A stretch of DNA of 64,000 nucleotides, from the NCBI GenBank assembly GCA_040752275.1, contig JBFMFH010000045.1, positions 1-64,000 on the forward strand. Reading direction: 5' to 3'. Positions 7,866 through 16,174 of the stretch are shown here, piece by piece (position 1 is the stretch's first letter; every line of letters starts with the position of its first letter). This DNA is from JBFMFH01 sp040752275 (GTDB lineage Bacteria; Acidobacteriota; Vicinamibacteria; Vicinamibacterales; JAKQTR01). Position numbers and translations under genes: made by a program. The notes beneath the pieces are model-generated. The model had not been told where the DNA came from and made no database searches. It worked only from the letters and a program-made list of their open reading frames with translations.

Positions 7866-9587
7866 GTGCGCTACCTGCGGATGCTCACGAACACGGCCAT
7901 CGGCGCCACGCTCGTGGCGCTGTACCTGACGATCGTCGTCCTGCAGATCAACCCTCGCTTCAGCATTGGCGGTCTTCCTGGGCTTGCGGTGACCCTGATT
8001 CTGTCGTACGGGCTCCACGCGGCCGCGGCGTTCTACGTGCTGGTCGTGCTCAGACAGTTGCTGAGCGCGGAGGTCATCTCACCTGGCTGGATCAGTTTTC
8101 GGTTCCTGGTGTGGCTCTCGACACTGGCCTCGGCAATCGGGGCCCTCCTCATGTGGGCGAACCGCCGCAGCTTCGCCGCGGTCATGGACGGCGATGCCGT
8201 CCGCCGGATGACCGGGGGGGCCATCGCGCTGACCAGCTGCGCCTTCATCTGCGCGGTGCTCCTCGTGAACTACCGCCTCAGGAGGCGTCGGAAATCCACC
8301 GTGAGCACGGCCGCACTGGCGGTGACCGTGCTGGCATCGGTCGCCGTCCCGCTGACCTTGCGCGGCCCGGGCACCGGGCAACTCATGCCGGCGACGTGGC
8401 CCGCGCCCGGCCCGCAGCCCGTGGCCGGCGGCCCGACGACACGCGTCACGCTTGTGCTGCTCGAAGGGGCTTCGCTCGACGTGATCATCCCGGCAGCCGC
8501 GAGCGGACGACTCCCGAACTTCAGCCGGCTGCTGGACGACGGGGCGTCCATGCACCTGGCGAGCGTACGCCCGACCCAGCCCGCCACCGTCTGGACCTCG
8601 GCCTGCACAGGCAAGCTGCCGTACCGCAACGGCATCAGGTCCGCCGCCTCGTACTGGCCTGCCTGGAGCCGGGATGGACTGGAGCTCCTGCCCGACTACT
8701 GCTTCGCTCACGCCCTTGTCCGCTTTGGACTGCTGGGCCAACGCGTCCACACCAGTCTGGATCGCACCGCCCGGCCGATCTGGGCCATCCTGAGCGGCCA
8801 AGGCGTGCCCGTCGGGCTGGTCAACTGGTCGACCACCCATCCGGCCCGCCCGGTCCACGGCTACATCGTGACGGACCGGTTCGAGGCGGCTGAGGCGTCC
8901 CCGGTCGAACTCGAAGGTTCAGACGCCGTCTGGCCCCGCGACGCCATTCCGCTCGTGAGCTCGGTGATTTCGAGCCGGCCGGATCCGGGCGAGCCGCTCG
9001 ACCCACGCCTGGTCACACCCTGTCGGGCCGACCGACTCCACGAACGGGTGTCCGCTGAACTCGATCGGGTCTGGCCGGCGAGATTCCGGGCGGTCCGCTA
9101 CGAGTGTATCGATGCCGCCGGGCACTACTTCCTCCGCTATGCCAGACCTGAGGCCTTCGGCGACGTATCCGACGACGAGGTCCTCCAGCACGGCAGCGTG
9201 CTGCTGAACCAGTACCTGGCGGCCGACGACATGGTGGGACGGGAGGTGACCGCCCTCCGGCCAGGCGATCTGCTGCTCGTGGTCTCGGGCTTCGGCATGG
9301 AGCCGCTCGGAGTCGGCAAGCGGCTGTTGGAGCGGCTGTTCGGGAATCCCGAGCTGAGCGGCACGCACGAGGGCGCTCCGGACGGGTTCCTGTTGGCCTA
9401 CGGCTCCCTCGTCAAGCCCGGGCACTACCCGCGGGCGTCGGTCGTCGACCTGACGCCCACGGTGCTCTACTACCTCGGTCTGCCTGTCGGGCGCGACATG
9501 GACGGCTACGCCCGAGCCGACCTGTTCGCGCGGGATCTGACCGCCGCGCGCCCGATCACGTTCATCCCCTCGTACGAAGGGAGATAG
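7866..9587 (+). CDS. membrane-anchored alkaline-phosphatase-superfamily protein
   Basis: A 573-residue protein. Residues 1-175 contain about five hydrophobic helices. The remainder is an extracytoplasmic domain of the phosphodiesterase/nucleotide pyrophosphatase type: VTLVLLEGASLD, GRLPNFSRLLDDGA, and the nucleophile region RPTQPATVWTSACTGKLPYRNG, with VSGFGMEPL and GTHEGAPDG replacing the usual C-terminal metal-binding SDHG and GxHG motifs. The family hydrolyses or transfers phospho-groups on envelope substrates. GTG 7866 is chosen because the -10 at 7854 leaves no room for another start. Substrate unknown. Confidence 0.7.
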   Translation: MRYLRMLTNTAIGATLVALYLTIVVLQINPRFSIGGLPGLAVTLILSYGLHAAAAFYVLVVLRQLLSAEVISPGWISFRFLVWLSTLASAIGALLMWANRRSFAAVMDGDAVRRMTGGAIALTSCAFICAVLLVNYRLRRRRKSTVSTAALAVTVLASVAVPLTLRGPGTGQLMPATWPAPGPQPVAGGPTTRVTLVLLEGASLDVIIPAAASGRLPNFSRLLDDGASMHLASVRPTQPATVWTSACTGKLPYRNGIRSAASYWPAWSRDGLELLPDYCFAHALVRFGLLGQRVHTSLDRTARPIWAILSGQGVPVGLVNWSTTHPARPVHGYIVTDRFEAAEASPVELEGSDAVWPRDAIPLVSSVISSRPDPGEPLDPRLVTPCRADRLHERVSAELDRVWPARFRAVRYECIDAAGHYFLRYARPEAFGDVSDDEVLQHGSVLLNQYLAADDMVGREVTALRPGDLLLVVSGFGMEPLGVGKRLLERLFGNPELSGTHEGAPDGFLLAYGSLVKPGHYPRASVVDLTPTVLYYLGLPVGRDMDGYARADLFARDLTAARPITFIPSYEGR

Positions 9588-9600
9588 GAGTGCGGGGTGG

Positions 9601-9606
9601 TATACT
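9601..9606 (+). promoter_or_regulatory. -10 element of the pyrR-pyrB-pyrC operon
   Basis: TATACT at 9601-9606, 14 bp after the preceding stop codon. The predicted leader runs from about 9613 to 9726, about 114 nt. No strong -35 is visible. Confidence 0.5.
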
Positions 9607-9623
9607 CGCGGGGTCTCTTTAAG

Positions 9624-9642
9624 TGTGGACCGGGAGTCCGCG
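9624..9642 (+). promoter_or_regulatory. leader hairpin, possible PyrR target
   Basis: In the pyrR leader, TGTGGAC (9624-9630) pairs with GTCCGCG (9636-9642) around a CGGGA loop, two of the seven pairs being G-U. The following AGAGG and the GTCC segment recall part of the PyrR-binding loop of other bacteria, but the match is partial and no obvious terminator follows. Regulation of this operon by PyrR binding to RNA is inference. Confidence 0.3.
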
Positions 9643-9726
9643 AAGAGGTGCCGTTGTGAAGACCCGCCGAACCGCCCAGCCAGTCCCATCGTCAACCCCG
9701 CTCCGGCCGTCTCTCGGGAGGTGTCC

Positions 9727-10275
9727 ATGCCGGTCCTGATGGACAGCGAGCGCATGGGCCGAACGCTCACGCGCATGGCACACGAAATCGTCGAGCGCAA
9801 CCGAGGCGTCCAGGATCTCGTCCTGATCGGCGTGCGAACCCGTGGTGTGCCGCTGGCAAGGCGCCTCGCCGGTTTGCTCGACGGCATCACGGGCACCTCG
9901 GTCCCGACCGGGTCGCTCGACATCACGCTCTATCGGGACGACCTGATGCGGCACGCCATCGGGCCGCAACCGATCGTGCGCAGCACGCAGATTCCCGTCT
10001 CGATCGACGGCCGGCACGTGGTGCTGGTCGACGACGTGCTCTACACGGGTCGGACGGTCCGGGCCGCGCTGGACGCGCTCATCGACTTCGGGCGCCCGCA
10101 GACGATCCAGTTGCTGGTCGTAGTGGATCGGGGCCACCGTGAACTGCCCATCAAGGCCGACTACGTCGGCAAGAATCTGCCGACCTCGCGTCTCGAGACG
10201 GTACGCGTGCGCCTGGCCGAGACCGATGGCATCGACGAGGTCGTCGTGGACCAGGTGGAAGGAGATCCGCGATGA
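9727..10275 (+). CDS. pyrR: bifunctional pyr operon regulator / uracil phosphoribosyltransferase
   Basis: A 182-residue type I PRTase. The PRPP-binding motif VVLVDDVLYTGRTVRAALD and the IGVRTRGVPLARRLA region identify PyrR, which binds pyr leader RNA in response to UMP and has weak uracil PRTase activity. ATG 9727 follows GGGAGG at 9716-9721. It is the first gene of pyrR-pyrB-pyrC and overlaps pyrB by four bases (ATGA), the arrangement expected for an autoregulated pyrimidine operon. Confidence 0.92.
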   Translation: MPVLMDSERMGRTLTRMAHEIVERNRGVQDLVLIGVRTRGVPLARRLAGLLDGITGTSVPTGSLDITLYRDDLMRHAIGPQPIVRSTQIPVSIDGRHVVLVDDVLYTGRTVRAALDALIDFGRPQTIQLLVVVDRGHRELPIKADYVGKNLPTSRLETVRVRLAETDGIDEVVVDQVEGDPR

Positions 10276-11225
10276 CGCGTGATGCTGCCCGGCTGTTGCG
10301 CAAGGACCTGCTGGGCATCGCCGACCTGAGCGCCGCCGAGATCGCCCTGGTGCTGGATACGGCCGACGCCATGAAGGAGATCGGGTCGCGTCCGATCAAG
10401 AAGGTGCCGGCCCTGCGTGGCAAGACGGTCATCAACCTCTTTTGCGAACCGTCGACCCGGACGCGCACGTCCTTCGAGGTGGCGGAAAAGCGACTGAGCG
10501 CCGACACGCTGAGTATCAGCGTCGCGACATCGAGCGTCGTGAAGGGCGAGACCCTCGTCGACACCGCCCGGAACCTCGAAGCCATGTCACCGGACCTCAT
10601 CGTCCTGCGCCACGCCTCTTCCGGCGCGTGCCACCTGCTGGCGCGGGTGTGCAAGGCCGGGATCATCAACGCGGGTGACGGCACGCACGAGCACCCGACG
10701 CAGGCGCTACTCGACGCGTTCACCATGCGGGAGCGCAAGGGGAGGCTGGCCGGACTCAAGGTCGCCATCCTGGGGGACCTGCTCCACAGCCGGGTGTTCC
10801 GGTCGAACGCCCTGCTGCTGACCAAGGTCGGGGCCGAGGTCTGGGCGTGCGGGCCTCCGACGCTGATCCCGCCCGGCATGGAGCAGATGGGCATCAGGGC
10901 GACCACAAGCGTGGAGGAGGCGGTGCAGGACGCCGACGTGGTCATGATGCTGCGCATCCAGCTCGAGCGCATGCAGGGTGGGTTCTTCCCGTCCCTGCGG
11001 GAGTACTTCAACGTGTTCGGCATGACGCGCGCCCGACTGGCGCGCGCGCGACCGGACGCCATCATCATGCACCCCGGTCCCATGAACCGCGGCGTGGAGA
11101 TCGCCTCCGATGTGGCGGACGGACCAGGGTCGGTGATCCTGGAACAGGTCGCCAACGGCGTCGCCGTTCGGATGGCCGTGCTGTACCTGCTGGCGGGAGG
11201 AGGGGCGGATGAGGCTGCTGCTTAA
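10272..11225 (+). CDS. pyrB: aspartate carbamoyltransferase catalytic subunit
   Basis: A 317-residue transcarbamoylase forming carbamoyl-aspartate. The carbamoyl-phosphate loop STRTRTSFEVAEKRL is near residue 60, and HPTQALLDAFT and the aspartate-domain GDLLHSRVFRSN are present. No pyrI regulatory subunit is seen. It overlaps pyrR by 4 bp and pyrC by 17 bp, so the three are translationally linked. Confidence 0.95.
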   Translation: MTRDAARLLRKDLLGIADLSAAEIALVLDTADAMKEIGSRPIKKVPALRGKTVINLFCEPSTRTRTSFEVAEKRLSADTLSISVATSSVVKGETLVDTARNLEAMSPDLIVLRHASSGACHLLARVCKAGIINAGDGTHEHPTQALLDAFTMRERKGRLAGLKVAILGDLLHSRVFRSNALLLTKVGAEVWACGPPTLIPPGMEQMGIRATTSVEEAVQDADVVMMLRIQLERMQGGFFPSLREYFNVFGMTRARLARARPDAIIMHPGPMNRGVEIASDVADGPGSVILEQVANGVAVRMAVLYLLAGGGADEAAA

Positions 11226-12540
11226 GGGTGCCCGGCTCGTCGACCCGGCGTCGGGTGTCGATGGCCAGAGAGACATCCTGATCGACGGCGGGCGCGTGGT
11301 CCGTGTCGGCGTCGACATCCCGGCCGGCGACTGCGGGAACGCGAGCGTGGTGGACCTGGGCCGGGACCTTGTGGTCTCGCCCGGGTTGATCGACATGCAT
11401 GTCCACCTGCGCGAGCCGGGCTTCGAGCACAAGGAGACGATCGCGACGGGGACCGGAGCGGCGGTCGCCGGCGGTTTCACCGCCGTCGCCTGTATGCCCA
11501 ACACCAACCCGGTGAACGACAACGCTGCGGTGACCCGGTTCATCCTCAAGCAGGCGGGCGAAGCCCGGTTCAGTCGCGTCTATCCCATCGGCGCCGTGAC
11601 TCACGCGTCGGCCGGGGAGCAACTCGCCGAGATTGCCGAACTGCGCGCGGCGGGGTGCGTGGCCCTGTCGGACGACGGCCGGCCCGTCGCGACGGCGCTG
11701 CTGATGCGACGGGCCCTCGAGTACGGCGGCATGTTCGGCATGACCATCATCGACCATTGCGAGGATCGGTCGCTGGCGGGCCAGGGTGTGGCGCACGAGG
11801 GCTACCACGCCGGGCAACTGGGACTCCGCGGTATCCCGGCGGCAGCCGAGGACGTGATGGTCGACCGCGACATCGTGCTCGCCGAGGCGACTGGCTCGTC
11901 GCTGCACATCGCGCATTTGAGCACGGCGGGAGCCCTCCGCTCGGTGCGGGGCGCCAAGGCACGCGGCGTTCGCGTCACCTGCGAAGTAACGCCCCACCAC
12001 TTTACCCTCACCGACGAGCGGCTCGGCGCTCCGCTGCCGTACGACACGCGTTTGAAGGTGAACCCGCCGCTGCGAACGGCGGCCGATCGGGAGGCGCTCG
12101 TGTCCGGACTCGCCGACGGCAGCATCGATGCCATTGCCACCGATCACGCGCCGCATCACCACGACGAGAAGAACGTCGAGTTCGACCTCGCGCCATTCGG
12201 CATCGTCGGCCTCGAGACCGCCGTGTCGCTGAGTTTCGACCGCCTCGTGCACCGCGGCACGATCACGCTCCGGCGGCTGGTCGAGCTGCTCTCGGTGAAT
12301 CCGGCCCGGATTCTCGGGGTGCCGGGCGGGCGGCTTGCCGAGGGCGATGTCGCCGACCTGACCGTCCTCGCGCCGGACCTCCAGCTCACCGTGTCGGCAG
12401 CCGTGATGCGGTCACTGTCGAGGAACACACCGTTCGACGGCTGGACGCTCAGAGGCGGTATTGCCGCAACCATCGTGGGGGGGCGGGTCCGCTATGTGAA
12501 CCCCGACGTGCCCGCGGCACGCGGCCTGGAGAAGGAGTGA
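11209..12540 (+). CDS. pyrC: dihydroorotase
   Basis: A 443-residue amidohydrolase cyclising carbamoyl-aspartate. The zinc-binding DMHVHLREPG is near residue 63, VALSDDGRPV and the later IATDHAPHH metal/catalytic motif are intact. Length and motifs fit the class I (PyrC/CAD-type) enzyme. ATG 11209 lies inside the end of pyrB, with a strong GGGAGGAGGGG ribosome site in the pyrB coding sequence. Confidence 0.95.
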   Translation: MRLLLKGARLVDPASGVDGQRDILIDGGRVVRVGVDIPAGDCGNASVVDLGRDLVVSPGLIDMHVHLREPGFEHKETIATGTGAAVAGGFTAVACMPNTNPVNDNAAVTRFILKQAGEARFSRVYPIGAVTHASAGEQLAEIAELRAAGCVALSDDGRPVATALLMRRALEYGGMFGMTIIDHCEDRSLAGQGVAHEGYHAGQLGLRGIPAAAEDVMVDRDIVLAEATGSSLHIAHLSTAGALRSVRGAKARGVRVTCEVTPHHFTLTDERLGAPLPYDTRLKVNPPLRTAADREALVSGLADGSIDAIATDHAPHHHDEKNVEFDLAPFGIVGLETAVSLSFDRLVHRGTITLRRLVELLSVNPARILGVPGGRLAEGDVADLTVLAPDLQLTVSAAVMRSLSRNTPFDGWTLRGGIAATIVGGRVRYVNPDVPAARGLEKE

Positions 12541-12543
12541 GCC

Positions 12544-13164
12544 GTGGCCCGTCGCGACGACATTCGTCAGAAGGCGCTCGAGGATCTGCAGCGCTTCGAG
12601 GTGCTGATGCGCAACGGCCACTTCGACTACGGCAACGGGTTCCACGGCTCGGTCTACATGAATCCCCATCAGCTCTTCAGGTACCCGTCGACCGTCTGGC
12701 GTTTCGCGCAGGACCTCATCGCACTGTTGCCCGGGGACCTGGTCGAGCGCGTTGAGGTTGTCGCCGGGCCCGTCACTGGAGGCGCCCTGCTGGCGCACAC
12801 CGTCGCCGGACTCCTTGACAGCCGCCGCGACCTCTCGGCACCCCCGAGCCTGTTCGCGCCGTTCTCCCCCGACCCGTTGCGGGGCCACTCACTGCGCCCC
12901 TTCTACCGGTCGCTGCTTGCAGGCAGGCGCGTGCTGCTCGCGGACGACATCCGCAACACCGGCCAGACCTTCCATCGCTGTGCCGCACTCGTGCGCGAGG
13001 CGGGCGGAACCGTGGTGGGCACCATCGAGATCTACGACCGTCGGGAATCGATCGTCGATCTGGGCGTGCCGAACATCGCCCTCGCCGAATTCCGCGCGCC
13101 GGACAACTACCCTGTGGCCGACTGCCCGCTGTGCAAGCAGGGGATCGCGGTCACGGCCTTTTGA
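12544..13164 (+). CDS. orotate phosphoribosyltransferase-like protein (second paralogue)
   Basis: A 206-residue type I PRTase with PRPP loop VLLADDIRNTGQTF and a C-terminal CPLCKQGIAV like that of the other PyrE in the window at 20551. It begins at GTG 12544, three bases after pyrC, so it is part of the pyrimidine operon. The N-terminal region (NGHFDYGNGFHGSVYMNPHQ) resembles the OPRT substrate hood but is diverged, and the PRPP loop has Ile-Arg-Asn in place of the usual Val-x-Thr. It may be a second OPRT or act on another base. Assignment to the OPRT family is secure, its substrate is not. Confidence 0.7.
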   Translation: MARRDDIRQKALEDLQRFEVLMRNGHFDYGNGFHGSVYMNPHQLFRYPSTVWRFAQDLIALLPGDLVERVEVVAGPVTGGALLAHTVAGLLDSRRDLSAPPSLFAPFSPDPLRGHSLRPFYRSLLAGRRVLLADDIRNTGQTFHRCAALVREAGGTVVGTIEIYDRRESIVDLGVPNIALAEFRAPDNYPVADCPLCKQGIAVTAF

Positions 13165-13243
13165 GCCCGGCGCGGTGTCTCGAACACAACGGGTTCGGAG
13201 CGCGCCGGCCTCCGTCTCCGCGAAACGCCGCAGCGGAGCGACA

Positions 13244-14173
13244 GTGTCCTGTCCGCCTCGGCTCGACGCGCGGCGGCGACACGTCGAGGTCGCGCTCAAA
13301 CCCGCGCTCGATGGGCTCTACCAGTCGTTCGACCGAACGGCCCGGGTAGCAGACCCCATCGATCGAGTCCGACCGTATGCCCTCCCGGCGGACCGGGAAA
13401 TCGCGGGCTTCGTGGCCGCCGGACTGGCCTTCGGCCGTGTCGCGAGCGTGATCGCGTCCATCGATCGGGTACTCGCCGTTATGGGGCCGTCCCCGTCCGC
13501 ATTCGTTCGGGGATTCGACCACCGTCGGGACGCCCAGCGCCTGGCTGGATGTGTGCACCGCTGGGTGCGGCCGCACGACCTCGCCGCCTTGTTTGTCATT
13601 CTGCGGCGCATGCTCGAAGGATCCGGGTCCCTGGAAGCGTTCTTCCTGGACGGGGACGATCCCAGGGCGCCGGACGTCGGGCCGGCACTCGAGCGATTCA
13701 GCGTGCGTGCCCTGCAGCTCGGCCCGGCCGGGACCGCCGCCGGCGACGTCGATCGCCCGGGCGTGCGCGCGTTCTTCAGCCGCCCGTCGACGGGGAGCGC
13801 CTGCAAGCGACTGAACCTGTTCCTGCGGTGGATGGTGCGGTCCGACGGCATCGACCTGGGGGTGTGGCGCCGCGTGTCGCCGTCCCGTCTGGTCGTGCCC
13901 CTCGATGTCCACGTGGTCAGGGTCGGGCAGTGCCTGGGCCTGACCCGCTACCGCAGCGCCGGCTGGCGGATGGCGGCCGAGATCACGGCGGCGCTCCGAG
14001 GCCTGGACGCGGCAGACCCGATCCGGTACGACTTCGCGTTGTGCCACATCGGCATGCTGGGCCTCTGCGGGTTCAGGACGAAGGTGGCGGACTCGCGGTG
14101 TCCGATGCGTGGGGTCTGCCGGCCACGCGCTCGTAGACGATCATCGTCTCCTCGACCATCCGCCGGGCGGTGA
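13244..14173 (+). CDS. TIGR02757/DUF2400 family protein
   Basis: A ~309-residue protein of unknown function. Family hallmarks are PADREIAGFVAAGLAFGRV, RPSTGSACKRLNLFLRWMVR, PLDVHVVRVGQCLGLTR and the Cys-rich end CHIGMLGLCGF...SRCPMRGVC, which may bind a cluster or zinc. The helical core resembles helix-hairpin-helix DNA glycosylases. GTG 13244 is chosen for its GGAG site; GTG 13175 is an in-frame alternative. The C-terminal ~20 residues beyond the last Cys are Arg/Ser-rich and overlap the convergent glycosyltransferase gene by 101 bp. Confidence 0.75.
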   Translation: MSCPPRLDARRRHVEVALKPALDGLYQSFDRTARVADPIDRVRPYALPADREIAGFVAAGLAFGRVASVIASIDRVLAVMGPSPSAFVRGFDHRRDAQRLAGCVHRWVRPHDLAALFVILRRMLEGSGSLEAFFLDGDDPRAPDVGPALERFSVRALQLGPAGTAAGDVDRPGVRAFFSRPSTGSACKRLNLFLRWMVRSDGIDLGVWRRVSPSRLVVPLDVHVVRVGQCLGLTRYRSAGWRMAAEITAALRGLDAADPIRYDFALCHIGMLGLCGFRTKVADSRCPMRGVCRPRARRRSSSPRPSAGR

Positions 14174-15203
14174 ATCGGGCCCTCACGCGCGCGAGTCCCG
14201 CCTCGCCCATCTGCCGGCGGCGTGGCGGGTCCGCCAGCAGCGCCAGGATTGCCTCGGCCAGGGGCCCGCCGTGCTGGGGAGGCACCAGCAGGCCAGTCAC
14301 GCCGTCTTCCGCCACCTCGGGAATCCCGCCGGCCGTCGTGGCGACCACGGGGCGTGCGAGCGCCATGGCGTCGAGGAGCGAGGTGCCGAGGCCTTCGGTG
14401 ACGGAGCTGAGCACGAACACGTCGAAACCCCGGACGCAGGAGAGCACGTCGGTTCTGAACCCGACCAGCTGGACGTGCCGCTCGAGACCCAGATGGCGAA
14501 TCTGGTACTGCAGCGGCTTGCGGAGCTCGCCTTCGCCAAAGACGAGGAACTGGACATCGGGCCGCTCCCTGAACACGAGAGCCGCGGCATCGATGAGATA
14601 CCGCTGCCCCTTGTGCGGAACCAACGCGGCGACGTTGCCGACGATGGGCGACCCTCCGGGCAGCCACAGCTCCTTGTGCAGGTCGATCGGCGGCTGAGCC
14701 GCCACGCGGTCGACGTCGATGCCCTCGTGCACCGTGATGACGCGCTCGGCCGGGAACCCGTCGGTGATCACGATGCCGCGAATTGCCTCCGACGACGCAA
14801 TCATGGCGTCGACGAGGCTGTACTTCCATCGCGAGAAGGCGTTGCGTTTGAGGTGGAAGTCCACGCGTCGCGCGGCGACCAGCGCCGGCCTCGGCGCCCG
14901 GCCCATGAGCGACAGAGCCATGGCCGCGAACGATACGGCATGGGGGTCGTGGGCATGAACGACGGCCGGCTGCACGTCCTTGAGCACGCGCGCCAGGCGG
15001 AACGCCGCCCCGAAATCCACCTCGTGGGCGGGGGCCAAGCGGTACACATCGGTGCCTTCCGCCGCCCGGCGCGCGAGTTCGCCCTGCGGGTGGGCCACGA
15101 GTGCGGCCCGGTGGCCCTGCTCACGCAGCCCCAGCACGGTGTGCAGCACCTGACTCTGGCCGCCGCGCCAGCTCCGGGCTGTATCGATGTGGAGGGTAAT
15201 CAC
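14073..15203 (-). CDS. family 4 glycosyltransferase
   Basis: A 376-residue GT-B enzyme. The N-terminal domain starts ARSWRGGQSQVLHTVLGL, with HAHDPHAVSFAA. The donor-binding domain has GNVAALVPHKGQRYLIDA and the acid-rich motif SSVTEGLGTSLLDAMALARPV, typical of retaining GT4 enzymes. It overlaps the upstream GT2 gene by four bases (ATGA), so the pair probably acts in one surface-glycan or LPS-core pathway. Cytoplasmic or membrane-peripheral. Confidence 0.85.
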   Translation of the reverse strand: MITLHIDTARSWRGGQSQVLHTVLGLREQGHRAALVAHPQGELARRAAEGTDVYRLAPAHEVDFGAAFRLARVLKDVQPAVVHAHDPHAVSFAAMALSLMGRAPRPALVAARRVDFHLKRNAFSRWKYSLVDAMIASSEAIRGIVITDGFPAERVITVHEGIDVDRVAAQPPIDLHKELWLPGGSPIVGNVAALVPHKGQRYLIDAAALVFRERPDVQFLVFGEGELRKPLQYQIRHLGLERHVQLVGFRTDVLSCVRGFDVFVLSSVTEGLGTSLLDAMALARPVVATTAGGIPEVAEDGVTGLLVPPQHGGPLAEAILALLADPPRRRQMGEAGLARVRARFTARRMVEETMIVYERVAGRPHASDTASPPPSS

Positions 15204-15955
15204 GGTGCGCCGCGGCGCTGGGCTTCCCAGAGTTTGAGGAACTTGGCGAGCACGTAGTACGAATTCAGCAGCGAGACCGCAAGACCGGGCGTGCCGTCTC
15301 TGAAGCCGCCGCGCGCCACGTAATTACGCAGAAAGGCCGCCGGCGGCTGAAGGACGAGATCCACCACCCCCGCGCGCCGGCCATCCTCGTGTGCCTGGCG
15401 AGCCCACAGGCTCGAATAGCGATCGATGGTAACCAGGTGATGTGAAATGTCGCGGTACGGGTAGTGCTGCAGATCGGCGCGCAAGCGGCCAACCTCGCCG
15501 TCGGCGCGCACCGACTCATGGACGTATCGCCCCGTCCACCGGGCGCGCCGGCGATCGTAGAGCCTGAGCTGGTAGTCAGGATACCAGTCGGTCGAACGGA
15601 TCCAACGGCCGAGATAGTGGCTGACCCGTGGCACGCGGTATCCCGCACACGTCGGTTCCGTCGCAAGCAGGCCACGCACCTCGTCGCGCAGGTCTGGCGT
15701 GACCCGCTCGTCGGCATCGAGCGACAGGATCCAGTCGAAGCGCGCAAGCGAGGCCGCATGGTTCTTCTGCGCGACATACCCCGGCCAGTCCCGGACATGA
15801 ACACACTCGGTAAAGCGCCGGGCGAGATCCACGGTGCCGTCGGTACTGCCCGAGTCGACCACGACAATCTCGTCGGCCCACGAGACGGACTCGAGGGCCG
15901 ACGTCACGTGCGCCGCTTCGTTCAGCGTGATGAGGGTGACGGTGACGCCGGGCAC
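15200..15955 (-). CDS. family 2 glycosyltransferase, WaaE/KdtX-like
   Basis: A 251-residue GT-A enzyme. It has the nucleotide-sugar motifs VTLITLNEA and VVVDSGSTDGTVDLA, and the DxD-type SLDADERVTPDL, all typical of the WaaE/KdtX LPS-core group. GTG 15955 is preferred since a TACACT hexamer ends six bases before it and the family starts here; the open frame extends further upstream only through tandem repeat and noncoding sequence. Couples by ATGA to the GT4 gene. Confidence 0.82.
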   Translation of the reverse strand: MPGVTVTLITLNEAAHVTSALESVSWADEIVVVDSGSTDGTVDLARRFTECVHVRDWPGYVAQKNHAASLARFDWILSLDADERVTPDLRDEVRGLLATEPTCAGYRVPRVSHYLGRWIRSTDWYPDYQLRLYDRRRARWTGRYVHESVRADGEVGRLRADLQHYPYRDISHHLVTIDRYSSLWARQAHEDGRRAGVVDLVLQPPAAFLRNYVARGGFRDGTPGLAVSLLNSYYVLAKFLKLWEAQRRGAP

Positions 15956-15961
15956 GGGGCC

Positions 15962-15967
15962 AGTGTA
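15962..15967 (-). promoter_or_regulatory. -10 element for leaderless glycosyltransferase mRNA
   Basis: Minus-strand TACACT (15967-15962), then six bases, then GTG at 15955. Same spacing as at pyrK, the phosphatase-like gene and the methyltransferase. Confidence 0.45.
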
Positions 15968-15977
15968 GCGTAAGGCC

Positions 15978-16026
15978 GGGATTCGGGATTCGGGATTCGG
16001 GATTCGGGTTGCGGGATTCGGGTTGC
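15978..16026. repeat. heptanucleotide tandem array, GGGATTC type
   Basis: Seven perfect-length heptamers: four GGGATTC, then GGGTTGC, GGGATTC, GGGTTGC. The array lies between the promoter of the GT2 gene and the terminator of the TolC-like gene. The same unit in reverse complement recurs at 60682-60738. Confidence 0.85.
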
Positions 16027-16113
16027 GGGGGCTGCTCGGCCCGGCCGTGTGGGCAGGCACGCGCGAGGGCGACACAGGACGGAAGGTCGGGACTCGGGCC
16101 GTCCGGCGTGACG

Positions 16114-16148
16114 AAAAAGGGACCCTCCAGGCTGTGCCAGAGGGCCCC
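16114..16148 (-). terminator. Rho-independent terminator after the TolC-like gene
   Basis: On the minus strand a nine-pair stem (GGGGCCCTC with GAGGGTCCC, one G-U pair) with a 12-nt loop is followed directly by TTTTT (16118-16114). It sits about 27 bp after the stop codon. Confidence 0.75.
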
Positions 16149-16174
16149 TCCAACGCCGTGCGGGGGCGTGCAGG

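Noticed and set aside
12752..13243. N-terminal extension of the DUF2400 frame
   Set aside because: It runs antiphase through the phosphoribosyltransferase gene; the conserved protein begins only near 13244.
15978..16026. CRISPR array
   Set aside because: The repeats are contiguous heptamers with no spacers, and no cas genes occur.
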